Positions 17,724 through 25,524 of a stretch of 64,000 nucleotides of DNA are shown one piece after another. This DNA comes from an uncultured bacterium (GTDB taxonomy: Bacteria; Actinomycetota; Coriobacteriia; Coriobacteriales; Coriobacteriaceae): assembly GCA_905215385.1 (NCBI GenBank), contig CAJMPY010000002.1, positions 1-64,000 on the forward strand, written 5' to 3'. Below the pieces are notes generated by a model. It saw nothing but the letters and a program-made list of their open reading frames with translations. It was not told the origin of the DNA and did not search any database. The first letter of the stretch is position 1; each line of letters begins with the position of its first letter. The translations under genes and the position numbers were made by a program.

Positions 17724-17755
17724 GGCCCCAGCTCCATCGCGCGCCGGGGCCTTTT
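17724..17755 (+). terminator. Probable terminator of the xdhD operon
   Basis: GGCCCC (17724-17729) pairs with GGGGCC (17746-17751) followed by four Ts. The stem is short, so it may be weak. Bases 17730-17790 recur with small changes at 19957-20008, where the left arm of this stem is lost. Confidence 0.6.
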
Positions 17756-17763
17756 GTTTGGAG

Positions 17764-18340
17764 CGGAAACTGCGTCCCGGAATTGGCGCTCAGAATGGGA
17801 TGCAGTTTCTGGATCGGCTCTCAGGCGGAAACTGCGACCCGGAATCGATGCTCAGAATGGGATGCGCTTTCCGGTAGAGCCTCTGGCGGAAAGCGTGTCC
17901 CGGAATTCGGCTCCAGAGTGGGACGCGCTTTCCGGTTGGAGCTTCAAACGGAAAGTGCGTCCCGGAATCCGCGCCTGGAATGGGACACACTTTCCGGAAC
18001 AGCCCTCAACCGGAAACTGCGTCCCAGAATTTTGCTTCAGAGTGGGATGCCGTTTCCGGCTGAACCCTCTGGCGGAAAGTTCATCCCAGAATTGACGCTC
18101 GGAGTGGGACACGGTTTCCGGATCGGCCCTCAGCGGAAAATGTATCCCAGTTTGAGCGTCTATTCCGGGATGTAATTTCCGCTGGGCGTTCAACCGGAAA
18201 GCGTGTCCCGTTCTAGGCCTTGATTCCGGGATACGCTTTCCGCTAGGCATGCCATCTGGAAAGCGCGTCCCGTTTTGAGCACTCAGTCTGGGACATGGTT
18301 TCCGCGGGTGCTGCCAACCGGAAAGCGTGTCCCGGTTTGG
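17764..18340. repeat. Array A: ten hairpin repeats of about 62 bp period
   Basis: Nine full 49-bp units start at 17764, 17826, 17887, 17949, 18011, 18073, 18134, 18195 and 18257, and a half unit at 18319. Each reads CGGAAA, four or five variable bases, then TCCC; next about 20 bp of loop; then GGGA, variable bases, TTTCCGG. Linkers are 12-13 bp. The outer GGAAA and TCCC parts are fixed while the centre of the arms varies, in several units (3, 4, 8) with matching changes on both arms. Loops share GAAT and CTCAGA-like words. Confidence 0.88.
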
Positions 18341-18369
18341 TAGGCAGGCGGGCATAAGCTCGGTAGCCC

Positions 18370-19368
18370 CTACAGCTCAATATCGTTGAGCCATGTCGGC
18401 AGCGCGGTCTGCCGGATGCCTGCCGTCTGCAGCTTTTTCGCGAACATGCCTGCCGAACGGACTTCGTTCATGGTAAAGCGCAGCAAGGGATGACCGTAAA
18501 GCGATAGATGCGCCTCACGCTGTCGTTCGGCAACGAGCGCCTCGGCGGTGGTGCGTCCGGCCAGCATGGTCTGGTCGGTATATTTGATGAGCCCATCGAG
18601 TTCGCCCAGCGTGAGCTCCCTGGCTTGACGCTCCCAGGCAAAATCCGTTCGCATGCTTTCGGTCGAATCGAAGGGATCCGTCAGCTCGTATTGAAGTTGG
18701 TCGGGTGCAAAGCCGGTCTCGATCATGACGGCTCGGGCGACCGATTCCCCGCCGCTCTCGGCGCGGGCGTCGGCATATCGAAGCGTTGTGAGGGCGGTGC
18801 GAATCGCGCGACCATTGCGGGCAGTCGCTCGTTGCTCAACGGCCTCCATCAGCTGTTCCGGCGCAAGGCCGAGCTTTGAGATCGCCGAATCGGCAATGGG
18901 CATGCCGTCGGCAAAACCGGTCTGCAACAGACAATCCGTCACCGTTTGAATGGGCGGCGTTACCGATATGCCGGACAGGCGGATTGCTCCGACCGGCTCG
19001 ATCTGATGCCGCTGAATATGCGCGCCCGGGCGAGCCGACGGCTTGGTGGCGCTGCAGACATGCACGACATTCAGGTGTCGCCACGAGACCTCGAGCCCCA
19101 GCAGACAGGCGGCCGAAAACGAGCAGAACGTCCAATCGGGGTGGATGATCGCAAGGGCGCGGAGGATTTCGCAATGGCGTTGCGCTCGGTTGAGTTCATT
19201 CCAGCGCGTTTTTCGCGCAAACAACCCCGGCATGGGCGAGACAACCGTGCCGCCGGTGCGCCGAAGGAGCGCTTTTCGGATCGCCGAGCTCGGGGGAATC
19301 AGACAGCGCCCCTCTTGTTCGGCTTGAGTGAGCAGTTGGTCGATGAGCTGGTCATTGCAATGGGTCAT
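18370..19368 (-). CDS. AbiEi-like antitoxin-domain protein with DUF559/PD-(D/E)XK-like C-terminus
   Basis: A 332-residue protein. The N-terminal part resembles the winged-helix AbiEi antitoxin domain of actinobacterial type IV toxin-antitoxin-like proteins. The C-terminal part carries an ES pair at 208-209, RTDFAW with Asp242, and GELDGLIKY with Glu256, Asp258 and Lys262, the pattern of the DUF559 (Vsr-like) nuclease fold. The ATG has AAAGGAGG upstream. No AbiEii-type nucleotidyltransferase toxin lies beside it, so it is solitary. It is flanked on both sides by the same 62-bp hairpin repeat family. Function (defence, regulation or DNA repair) is open. Confidence 0.68.
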   Translation of the reverse strand: MTHCNDQLIDQLLTQAEQEGRCLIPPSSAIRKALLRRTGGTVVSPMPGLFARKTRWNELNRAQRHCEILRALAIIHPDWTFCSFSAACLLGLEVSWRHLNVVHVCSATKPSARPGAHIQRHQIEPVGAIRLSGISVTPPIQTVTDCLLQTGFADGMPIADSAISKLGLAPEQLMEAVEQRATARNGRAIRTALTTLRYADARAESGGESVARAVMIETGFAPDQLQYELTDPFDSTESMRTDFAWERQARELTLGELDGLIKYTDQTMLAGRTTAEALVAERQREAHLSLYGHPLLRFTMNEVRSAGMFAKKLQTAGIRQTALPTWLNDIEL

Positions 19369-19422
19369 GAGCTACCGCCTCCTTTTGGGTAGCAAAAACG
19401 TATCAGCTGGAACTTGCCGCTC

Positions 19423-19444
19423 AGCTGACCAAAAGCTGACCAAA
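19423..19444. promoter_or_regulatory. Two abutting AGCTGACCAAA direct repeats
   Basis: AGCTGACCAAA occurs at 19423-19433 and again at 19434-19444 with no gap, about 55-75 bases upstream of the AbiEi-like start. Solo AbiEi-type proteins often regulate themselves, so this may be an operator; inferred only from position. Confidence 0.4.
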
Positions 19445-19664
19445 ATCTAACCATGCAGGTAGATGACCTGCTTTTGGCGACATATTTCTTGTTTGAATCG
19501 GTGGGCGGTAATCGGCGACCGTGAACGGTAGCTAGACATGAAACCTTGGTAAGTTTAGGGACGTGTACTTTTTTGAAAAAGAGCATTCTATCTGCTGTTT
19601 TGTGTTTCTGGATCGCATGTTTGAAGGCATGTGATAAGGGCGGCGGACTGTCGCCTTGTATCTG

Positions 19665-20008
19665 CGGAAACTGTGACCAGGAATTGCCACTCGGAATGGG
19701 ACGTGCTTTTCGGATCGCCCTTCAAGCGGAAACTACATCCCAGATTTTGGCTCCAAACCGGGATGCGCTTTCCCGGCGGAGTCTCTGGCGGAAATTGCAC
19801 CCCGGAATGAGCGCTCAGAGTGGGACATGCTTTCCTAACGAGGCCGCATGCGGAAACTACGTCCCGGATTCGATGCTCAGGACGGGATGCCGTTTCCGAT
19901 AGAGGCATGGGGTGGAAAGCCTCCCAGTTCTAATGTTCAAGAAATGGGAGGCAGCTCATCGCGAGCCGGGGCCTTTTGTTTGGAGCGGAGGCAGCATCCC
20001 GGAATTCG
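19665..20008. repeat. Array B: degenerate copies of the 62-bp hairpin family
   Basis: Units of the same family as array A start at 19665, 19727, 19789 and 19851, again 62 bp apart. A diverged unit follows at about 19912 and a half unit at 19986. Orientation is the same as array A. Arms are less perfect here. The last half unit is preceded by about 30 bases matching the terminator edge at 17730-17763. Confidence 0.8.
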
Positions 20009-20057
20009 GGCAATCCGGTGGTCAGGGGTTGAGCGAGCGTCGCGCTAAGGATGTCAA

Positions 20058-20165
20058 GCGTAAAACCTTCAATGAAAACAGCGTAAAAACTACATCTGTA
20101 ACGGCGTAAAAACTACATTGAAAGTAGCGTAAAATCAGTATTGAGAATGGCGTAATTTCGCATAT
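20058..20165. repeat. 23-bp tandem repeat array upstream of the ATPase gene
   Basis: GCGTAAAA starts at 20058, 20081, 20104 and 20127 and GCGTAATT at 20150, exactly 23 bp apart each time. The rest of each unit is AT-rich and partly conserved (for example ACTACAT in units 2 and 3). The array ends 27 bases before the ATPase start codon, so it occupies the promoter or leader. It looks like iterated protein-binding sites. Confidence 0.85.
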
Positions 20166-20191
20166 CGCGTGATAGAGAGGGACGGCCGTCT

Positions 20192-21487
20192 ATGGATGCA
20201 CCAAAGAGATTGACCCAAAAGGGATATAGGCCCCGGCTCATAGAGGAGCGCCTCGACACCCTTATGCGGGCGTTTGGCTGTGTGGAGATCAACGGCCCCA
20301 AATGGTGCGGCAAGACCTGGACGGCGCTCTCTCGCTCGGCGAGCGTCTCCAGGCTCGATGAGCCTGCGCAGCGCGCGGCGGCAGAGGTCGACCCAAGCCT
20401 GGCGCTCATCGGCGATGCGCCACACCTGGTCGATGAATGGCAGGAGGTGCCCGAGGTTTGGGATGCCGCCCGGCGCTTCGTGGACGCGAGCGGCAACGAA
20501 CGCGGGACACTTTTGCTCACGGGATCGACCGCGCTCAAAAGCGAGGAGCGCAGCCATGTTCGTCATTCCGGCACGGGTAGGATCGCCCGTCTGTCAATGC
20601 GCCCCATGGCCCTGTGTGAGTCGGGCGACGGCGAGCCGCTCGTGTCACTGGCAAGCCTCTTTAAGGGCGAGGGTTTTGCCCCTCAGCGTTGCGAGAGCAC
20701 GGTGGATGACGTCGCACGCTGGTGCTGCAGGGGCGGTTGGCCTGCAAACCTTGGGCTTTCGGAAGAGCTTGCGCGAGAGACGGCAAGCCAGTACGTGCAC
20801 TCGGTGCTCGACGTCAACGTGCTGGATGAGGGCATGTCGCCCGAGCTTGCACACGGCCTTTTGCGAGCTCTTGCCATGAACGAGAGCCAGGCTGTCACGT
20901 ACAAGACGCTCGTAAAGGACGCCTCGTACGGTGAGGCGGGCCCCGACGAGAGGACCATCGCTGCGTACTTGGACCTCTTCAACAGGCTCAAGCTGACCGA
21001 GGACCTGTGCGGATGGGAGCCGCCCATGCGCTCGAAGGCCCGCGTTCGCGTGCGCCCCAAGCGCTACTTCTGTGACCCGTCACTTGCGGCGGCGTTGCTG
21101 GGGGCTACCCCCGAGCGGCTGCTTGGCGATATGCAAACGCTGGGGATGCTCTTTGAGAACCTTGTTCTGCGCGACGTGCGCGTGTTCCTTTCCACCTACG
21201 GCGGTGTTGACAACAGTGTCCATTATTTCCGAGATGAGAAGGGCCTTGAGGTTGATCTGATCGTTGAGCACGACGGGCGCTGGGGAGCCATCGAGGTCAA
21301 GCTGAGTGATGCGAAGGCAGACGATGGAGCGAGAAATCTCAAGGCGCTGGAGAGGAAAGTGCTCTCCAATCCTGCCGCCCAGAATGCCGCGCCGGCGTTT
21401 TTGGCGGTCATGGTTGGAAAGGGGAGCATTGCCTACACACGCGACGACGGCGTGGCGGTGATCCCCATGGCGGCACTTGGGGCGTAG
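20192..21487 (+). CDS. AAA family ATPase with DUF4143 domain
   Basis: A 431-residue protein with a Walker A-like GPKWCGKTW at 35-43 and Walker B LVDEWQ at 79-84 (AAA_14 type). The C-terminal DUF4143 domain contains a restriction-like fold region: E-V-D in KGLEVDLIVEH, then GAIEVKLSD. Such proteins are very common in gut anaerobes, with no settled function; roles in regulation or mobile-element maintenance have been proposed. It is monocistronic and preceded by the 23-bp tandem array. No strong Shine-Dalgarno is visible before the ATG, only AGAGAGGGACGG about 8 bases upstream. Confidence 0.85.
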   Translation: MDAPKRLTQKGYRPRLIEERLDTLMRAFGCVEINGPKWCGKTWTALSRSASVSRLDEPAQRAAAEVDPSLALIGDAPHLVDEWQEVPEVWDAARRFVDASGNERGTLLLTGSTALKSEERSHVRHSGTGRIARLSMRPMALCESGDGEPLVSLASLFKGEGFAPQRCESTVDDVARWCCRGGWPANLGLSEELARETASQYVHSVLDVNVLDEGMSPELAHGLLRALAMNESQAVTYKTLVKDASYGEAGPDERTIAAYLDLFNRLKLTEDLCGWEPPMRSKARVRVRPKRYFCDPSLAAALLGATPERLLGDMQTLGMLFENLVLRDVRVFLSTYGGVDNSVHYFRDEKGLEVDLIVEHDGRWGAIEVKLSDAKADDGARNLKALERKVLSNPAAQNAAPAFLAVMVGKGSIAYTRDDGVAVIPMAALGA

Positions 21488-21945
21488 TGGTCTTGCGGGG
21501 CGTGCCGTGCTTCCTTTACCGAAAATCCATTTGGTAAACCAGATACTCGCGGATAGAATAAAGTCGACGGCAGCCCAAGTTCTGGAGAGCTGGGCAGCGC
21601 CGTTGCTTGGTCAAGAGGTCAGTGCCTTAATGGCAGCGACTTGTTATGCTTCGAATGCTGCTTGAGTGCCTCGGAAAGTTCGATAAGCGCCGTGAAGAGC
21701 GAGACCAAAGCAACCAAGAGCTCTACGAGCTCTGATGGGCCCGGGATGACCTCTGATTCAAGTCGCCGGGCCTCAATCTTTTTTATGCATTTGAATAGAG
21801 CGGGCGGCACTCTTGGGGCCGTCTGTGTGGCGAGTGCCTGGCGCATGGCATTGCGTCTCGCTTTCATGTCCGCACGGGCACCTATCCTTACGGCAATATA
21901 GCCGCCTATGTAGCAAGCGGCAGTTGACGGAGAAAGGCCCTAACC
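21488..21945. other. Intergenic region, possible small gene on minus strand
   Basis: Apart from the weakly supported frame at 21619-21867 I see nothing definite. An imperfect hairpin (AGCCCAAGTTCTGG/AGCTGGGC region, about 21570-21600) could be the ATPase terminator but lacks a T run. Confidence 0.45.
21619..21867 (-). CDS. Small hypothetical protein (uncertain)
   Basis: An 82-codon frame with a basic N-terminus (MKARRNAMRQALATQTAPRV) and a central helix rich in Leu, Val and Glu. That helix could be amphipathic, as in small regulatory or membrane-associated proteins. No clear ribosome binding site is present and there is a competing frame on the plus strand. I do not recognise it. Confidence 0.3.
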   Translation of the reverse strand: MKARRNAMRQALATQTAPRVPPALFKCIKKIEARRLESEVIPGPSELVELLVALVSLFTALIELSEALKQHSKHNKSLPLRH

Positions 21946-22680
21946 GTGTCAGCTGAAAAGACGCCGTGTATCTCGGCTATCGATACGACGAACTTTGCGC
22001 GCCAGATTGTGCTGGACTTTGAGTTTGCGCCGGTGCCAAAACAGCGCCAGCGCCATGGGCTGCGCAATGAGATTATTGAGGTCGGCGCCGTCAAGCTCGA
22101 TTACCACGGCAACGTTATGGGCGAGTTCTCGCAGTTTGTGCAGACGGAATTTACCGAAGGCGTTGCGTTTCCCGTCCGCGAGCTTACGGGGATATCGGCC
22201 GTGGACACCGCGATGGCCGATCCGCTCTATGTGGTGATCAAAAGGCTCAGCGATTGGATCGGTCGCTACTCCGCCCAAGTGGTCTGTTGGAGCGGGACGG
22301 ACCGTCGACAGCTTTTGACCGAGTGCCAGGCAAAGCACATTGATCTTTCCGCATTTCCTACGGACTGGGCCGACCTGCAGGCGTTTTACACCTCGATCAT
22401 GGACGTGGGCAGCCACGGGTGCGTCTCTTTGAGTGACGCGGCGACGTGGTTTGGCATCGAGTTCGACGAGTCGACGGGCCACGCCCACAGCGCCCTTGCC
22501 GATGCGCGCGTGACCGCCAAGCTGCTCAAGCAGATGATGGACGGGAACTACCGTGTGAGTCCGCACGCCCAGGAGATCCGCCAACGATGGGGGATGGGCG
22601 AGCGAGCCCAGACGCGTCTTTCCAGCAAGTGCCCCGAGCTGGGAGACCTGCTGCTGAAGCTGAAAGCGGAGGGGAGGTAG
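21946..22680 (+). CDS. DEDDh-type 3'-5' exonuclease (DnaQ-like fold)
   Basis: A 244-residue protein. Asp24 and Glu26 in VLDFEFAP begin the exonuclease I motif, EIIEVGAVK follows at 42-50, and HSALADARVT places His181 and Asp186 of the third motif, so all four acidic ligands plus the catalytic His appear present. It starts with GTG after GGAGAAAGG. It could trim RNA or DNA 3' ends. Its place in the accessory island beside an AAA ATPase is suggestive but gives no specific role. Confidence 0.82.
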   Translation: MSAEKTPCISAIDTTNFARQIVLDFEFAPVPKQRQRHGLRNEIIEVGAVKLDYHGNVMGEFSQFVQTEFTEGVAFPVRELTGISAVDTAMADPLYVVIKRLSDWIGRYSAQVVCWSGTDRRQLLTECQAKHIDLSAFPTDWADLQAFYTSIMDVGSHGCVSLSDAATWFGIEFDESTGHAHSALADARVTAKLLKQMMDGNYRVSPHAQEIRQRWGMGERAQTRLSSKCPELGDLLLKLKAEGR

Positions 22681-22790
22681 ACCTTTTGAGAACGCCATTC
22701 GGTTTGGCATGGCGGGATTGTAAGCGCGACTTCGCCCTGCTGTTTGAATCGAAGCGTCAACCAGTATGACGAGCTGTCTGGTCTGTCTGC

Positions 22791-23213
22791 CTACACCCCT
22801 GCAATCCCGCGCGCGGCACTCAGCAGCTCATACTCCCTTTGGCTCCGCTGGCGCAGCTCGGCCGCGCGCACGGCGTCGCGGCACAGGTCCAGGAATACCT
22901 CGGCGCCCTCGCAGAAGCACTCGCGTGCAAAGGCGCCAGATCCGTCCGCAACGCACTTGCCGTCTGCAAACAGCTCCCAGATAGACGGCTCACGCGAGTC
23001 ATCTCCGAGCAACTTGATCTGCAACACATGTGGATTGCCAGCGGTGCAGAGCTCTTCCTCGAGCTTCTGTACTGTAAAGCGCATCTGGTGGGAGAGGCTG
23101 CTCTTGACCATGGCCGAGGCGTAGCCATTTGGCTTATCCAGAAGATGCATGTGATTCGGTTTGACGACCAGGTTGTGGAAGTTGCGCTCGCTGCGCACAG
23201 AGAAATTGTCCAT
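22791..23213 (-). CDS. Hypothetical protein, function unknown
   Basis: A 140-residue protein starting MDNFSVRSERNFHNLVVKPN. The ATG is chosen for its AAAGGAG site; the frame stays open further upstream without one. It is soluble, rich in Glu, Arg and Ala, with a predicted helical C-terminus (LRQRSQREYELLSAARGI). I do not recognise a family. It is alone on its strand, next to the 33-bp repeat array. Confidence 0.6.
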   Translation of the reverse strand: MDNFSVRSERNFHNLVVKPNHMHLLDKPNGYASAMVKSSLSHQMRFTVQKLEEELCTAGNPHVLQIKLLGDDSREPSIWELFADGKCVADGSGAFARECFCEGAEVFLDLCRDAVRAAELRQRSQREYELLSAARGIAGV

Positions 23214-23599
23214 ACGGACTCCTTTCATCGATGTTGGCAGGGCCACCGTGCCTCTTGGCCGGTTGGCGTCGGGATCGTGGAGCCAACTCTCTACCCCGAC
23301 TCTGGATAAAACGCGCCCGCTCCTTGCGGGCACGATGGAGTCTATCAGCACGCGCGGACAGAAATCAAGCGCCGCCTGCGAAATGATGTGCAGACGGCGC
23401 TTGATTACACGGCAATTATCCGGAAAAGTGTCGAAATCAGCCGTATGAAAGTACGGAAAAGTGTCGAAATCGCCACCTCAAAAGTACGGAAAAGTGTCGA
23501 ATCCGACGGTCTAAACATCCGGAAAAGTGTAACCGGATGACAAAACAGCACGTAGAAGCTGGTGCTATATACGGACGCTTCAGCCGCTCCCAACCCTTG
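23214..23599. other. Intergenic region with 33-bp tandem array
   Basis: No gene is supported. The left part is the promoter side of the 140-residue gene and contains a loose hairpin around 23300-23400. The right part is the 33-bp array. A minus-strand frame through the array reads repeated STLFRTF peptides only because 33 is divisible by 3. Confidence 0.6.
23419..23549. repeat. 33-bp tandem repeat array
   Basis: CGGAAAAGTGTCGAA-type cores recur with units at 23419-23451, 23452-23484, 23485-23517 and a partial unit from 23518. The first 16 bases of each unit are nearly constant, the remainder varies. In form it parallels the 23-bp array in front of the ATPase gene at 20.2 kb, but no ATPase gene is present here; an inactivated or lost neighbour is possible. 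Confidence 0.82.
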
Positions 23600-24610
23600 C
23601 TACTCGTCGTCTCCGTCGTTGGGGTCGCCCTTGAGGGTGTTGATGTCCAGGTACTGGTTGTCGTCCTCTGCTTTCTGCGTTTCCGATTCAGACGCAGTGG
23701 GGCCGCGGAACAGCTGGAATCCCTCAAACGCAATCACGCCGAGCAGAGCGATGATGATGGCGATAAAGACAACCTTTGCCGCATGCGAAAACTCCGAAAA
23801 GCGCGGCGGTTCTTCTTCGGTGTGGTAATCGGCGGCGCGCTTATCGTCGGTGCCGTGGGTATACGACGATGCCGAGGCTGCCTTTACGCTCGCTTGGTTG
23901 TAATCGGGGGCGGGCGTGGCAGCAAACGGGTCACGAGAATAGCCGCGCGACGCTTGGCCGTAATCCTCGGTTTCGATGCGGCTGGCGCGAGGCTGTTCGC
24001 TCGGGCGGTTGGCGTATGCTGCGGTGTTGTCGTATGCGGAGTCGCGTTCCTCGGCAGCCGCAAACAGGGGGTTTACCGGAATGTTGAGCGCCGGCATGCC
24101 GCCCGAGGTCTCGTCCAAATCTGCCGCCGCCCAGGAATCAAAGGCAAACTGGCGGTTGGAAAGATCATCCAGATCCATGACAGGCGGCTCGAGCTCGGGC
24201 TCGGGAGCCGTGTATGCCGGCTGCTGCGGGGCAGCGTAGCGAATTGTGCTGTCTGCCGTGGGGCGCTGTGCCGCTGCAGCGAGAAATGCCGCCGTCTCGG
24301 ACGGGTCGCTTGCGGGGCGGGGAGCGGGTGTGGGCGCCGAAATGGGTGCGGGCGTAGACGCGGGCGTCGAAACAGGCGGCTGCGCAGGAGTCGGCGCAGA
24401 TGCGGGCTTAGGCGCAAGTGCGGGATTGGGGCTTGACGGGCGAGCCCCGCCGCCCATGAGTTCGTCGGCGGTCCACGGGCGATCATCCATCACGTCGTCA
24501 AGGCTCAGCGAAAACAGGTCGTCTTCACCCTCATCGAACATGCGGTGCACATGTCCACCAATTGCCGGAATCAATCCGCGACCGGTGCATGATGCCTTGC
24601 TCAACGCCAT
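23600..24610 (-). CDS. Proline/alanine-rich single-pass membrane protein, function unknown
   Basis: A 336-residue protein. The start is taken at MALSKASC with AAAGGA upstream. Residues about 60-160 are rich in Pro, Ala, Thr and Ser and probably disordered. One hydrophobic segment, VVFIAIIIALLGVIAFEGF, lies near residue 275-295, followed by a short acidic tail ending NDGDDE. With no signal peptide, the large N-terminal part would be cytoplasmic and the tail outside. I know no family assignment. It is encoded directly downstream of the second YheO-type regulator on the same strand. Confidence 0.65.
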   Translation of the reverse strand: MALSKASCTGRGLIPAIGGHVHRMFDEGEDDLFSLSLDDVMDDRPWTADELMGGGARPSSPNPALAPKPASAPTPAQPPVSTPASTPAPISAPTPAPRPASDPSETAAFLAAAAQRPTADSTIRYAAPQQPAYTAPEPELEPPVMDLDDLSNRQFAFDSWAAADLDETSGGMPALNIPVNPLFAAAEERDSAYDNTAAYANRPSEQPRASRIETEDYGQASRGYSRDPFAATPAPDYNQASVKAASASSYTHGTDDKRAADYHTEEEPPRFSEFSHAAKVVFIAIIIALLGVIAFEGFQLFRGPTASESETQKAEDDNQYLDINTLKGDPNDGDDE

Positions 24611-24732
24611 TCTGTTCCATCCTTTCGAAATACTAATGACATCGATTATATGGAACTTCCCAAGCGGCTCGGTCTTGGATTCGTGCTTTCCAGAACTCGC
24701 GCCCAAAAGGGGAGGGCAATCCAGGCGAGTGC

Positions 24733-25386
24733 CTACTTGTCGCCGGCCGCCGCCTTGGCCTCATTGAGGTAGCTATAGAAGCTGTATTTGGAGATGCCAA
24801 AGAACTCGCAGGCGCGCTCGCTCGACTTGGAAATGAGGAAGGCGCCGCGACGGTCGAGGTAGCCAATGGCGCGAATGCGCTCATCTTTGGTCATGAGCGC
24901 CGCGGGCTTGCCCACAAACTGCTCGCACTCGTGCAGCAGGTCCTCGAGCAAGTCGCCGATGTTCTTGGTAATGGGCTCGGGCTCGGTGTAGCCCGTGCCG
25001 CCGGTGCCGGTAAAGGCGTCGAGCGAACGCTCAAAAGCCTTCATAAGCGTAATGTCAAAGTTGATGCCCAAAATGCCGACGGGCTTGCCTTCGTCGTTGC
25101 GGATAAAGATGGTCGAGGACTTGAGCAGCTTGCCATCGGTGGTTTTAGTGAGGTACGGCTCGCGGTCGTGTACGTCGGTGGCGCCCTCGTGCATGGACTC
25201 AAACACGATATGGCTGGGGCCGTCACCCAGTTTGCGCCCGCTGACGTGGCCGTTTTCGATCACTACGATGGAGTGGTCCACGTCCTCGGTCTCCAGATCG
25301 TGGACGACGACTTCGCAGTTGGGACCAAATTGGAGCGCCAGACCGTGTGCGAGGCGCTTGTAAAACTCAATCTGTGCGGGGGTCAT
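24733..25386 (-). CDS. YheO-type PAS/HTH transcriptional regulator (purine cluster part B)
   Basis: A 217-residue protein starting MTPAQIEFYKRL, with AGGAAGG upstream of the ATG. The PAS region (VVVHDLE, GHVSGRKLGDG) spans roughly 20-125 and the helix-turn-helix 188-210 (ERACEFFGISKYSFYSYL). It shares domain order and length with the regulator at 7272-7928. It is divergent from ygeX, with a strong inverted repeat in the shared control region, so it probably controls ygeX-ygeY-ygeW. The ligand is unknown. Confidence 0.86.
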   Translation of the reverse strand: MTPAQIEFYKRLAHGLALQFGPNCEVVVHDLETEDVDHSIVVIENGHVSGRKLGDGPSHIVFESMHEGATDVHDREPYLTKTTDGKLLKSSTIFIRNDEGKPVGILGINFDITLMKAFERSLDAFTGTGGTGYTEPEPITKNIGDLLEDLLHECEQFVGKPAALMTKDERIRAIGYLDRRGAFLISKSSERACEFFGISKYSFYSYLNEAKAAAGDK

Positions 25387-25524
25387 GGGTGCCTTCCTAA
25401 AAATTAGTTTGGGCACACTTTGCCATAAACCACACCTGTTCGCAAACAAATACACAGACAGGCTAATTGGTGACCGTTCGGCGGCGAAAAAGTACCGATT
25501 ACGGCAACAAACAATTCGTTAGGT

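Larger units (their letters stand above)
17656..18369. other. Gene-free stretch: terminator and 62-bp repeat array
   Basis: Open frames here (for example 17712-18095) are made of the repeats and have no ribosome binding site, so I call no gene. It holds the xdhD terminator and ten inverted-repeat units, then the 3' end of the AbiEi-like gene on the other strand. Confidence 0.75.
19369..20191. other. Gene-free region with operator-like, hairpin and 23-bp repeats
   Basis: No gene is supported. It contains an 11-bp tandem repeat upstream of the AbiEi-like gene, array B of the 62-bp hairpin family, a copy of the terminator edge from 17.73 kb (19957-20008), and the 23-bp tandem array leading into the ATPase gene. 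Short frames through array B lack ribosome binding sites. Confidence 0.7.

Noticed and set aside
17686..18175. Open frames through the 62-bp hairpin arrays (also 19588-19908 and 19848-20048)
   Set aside because: The peptides simply repeat the DNA unit (for example RNxxSEWDALSG), occur in several frames, and lack start signals.
23405..23593. Protein with STLFRTF repeats on the minus strand
   Set aside because: A 33-bp tandem DNA repeat always gives an 11-residue periodic reading. No ribosome binding site and no hydrophobic or structural logic.
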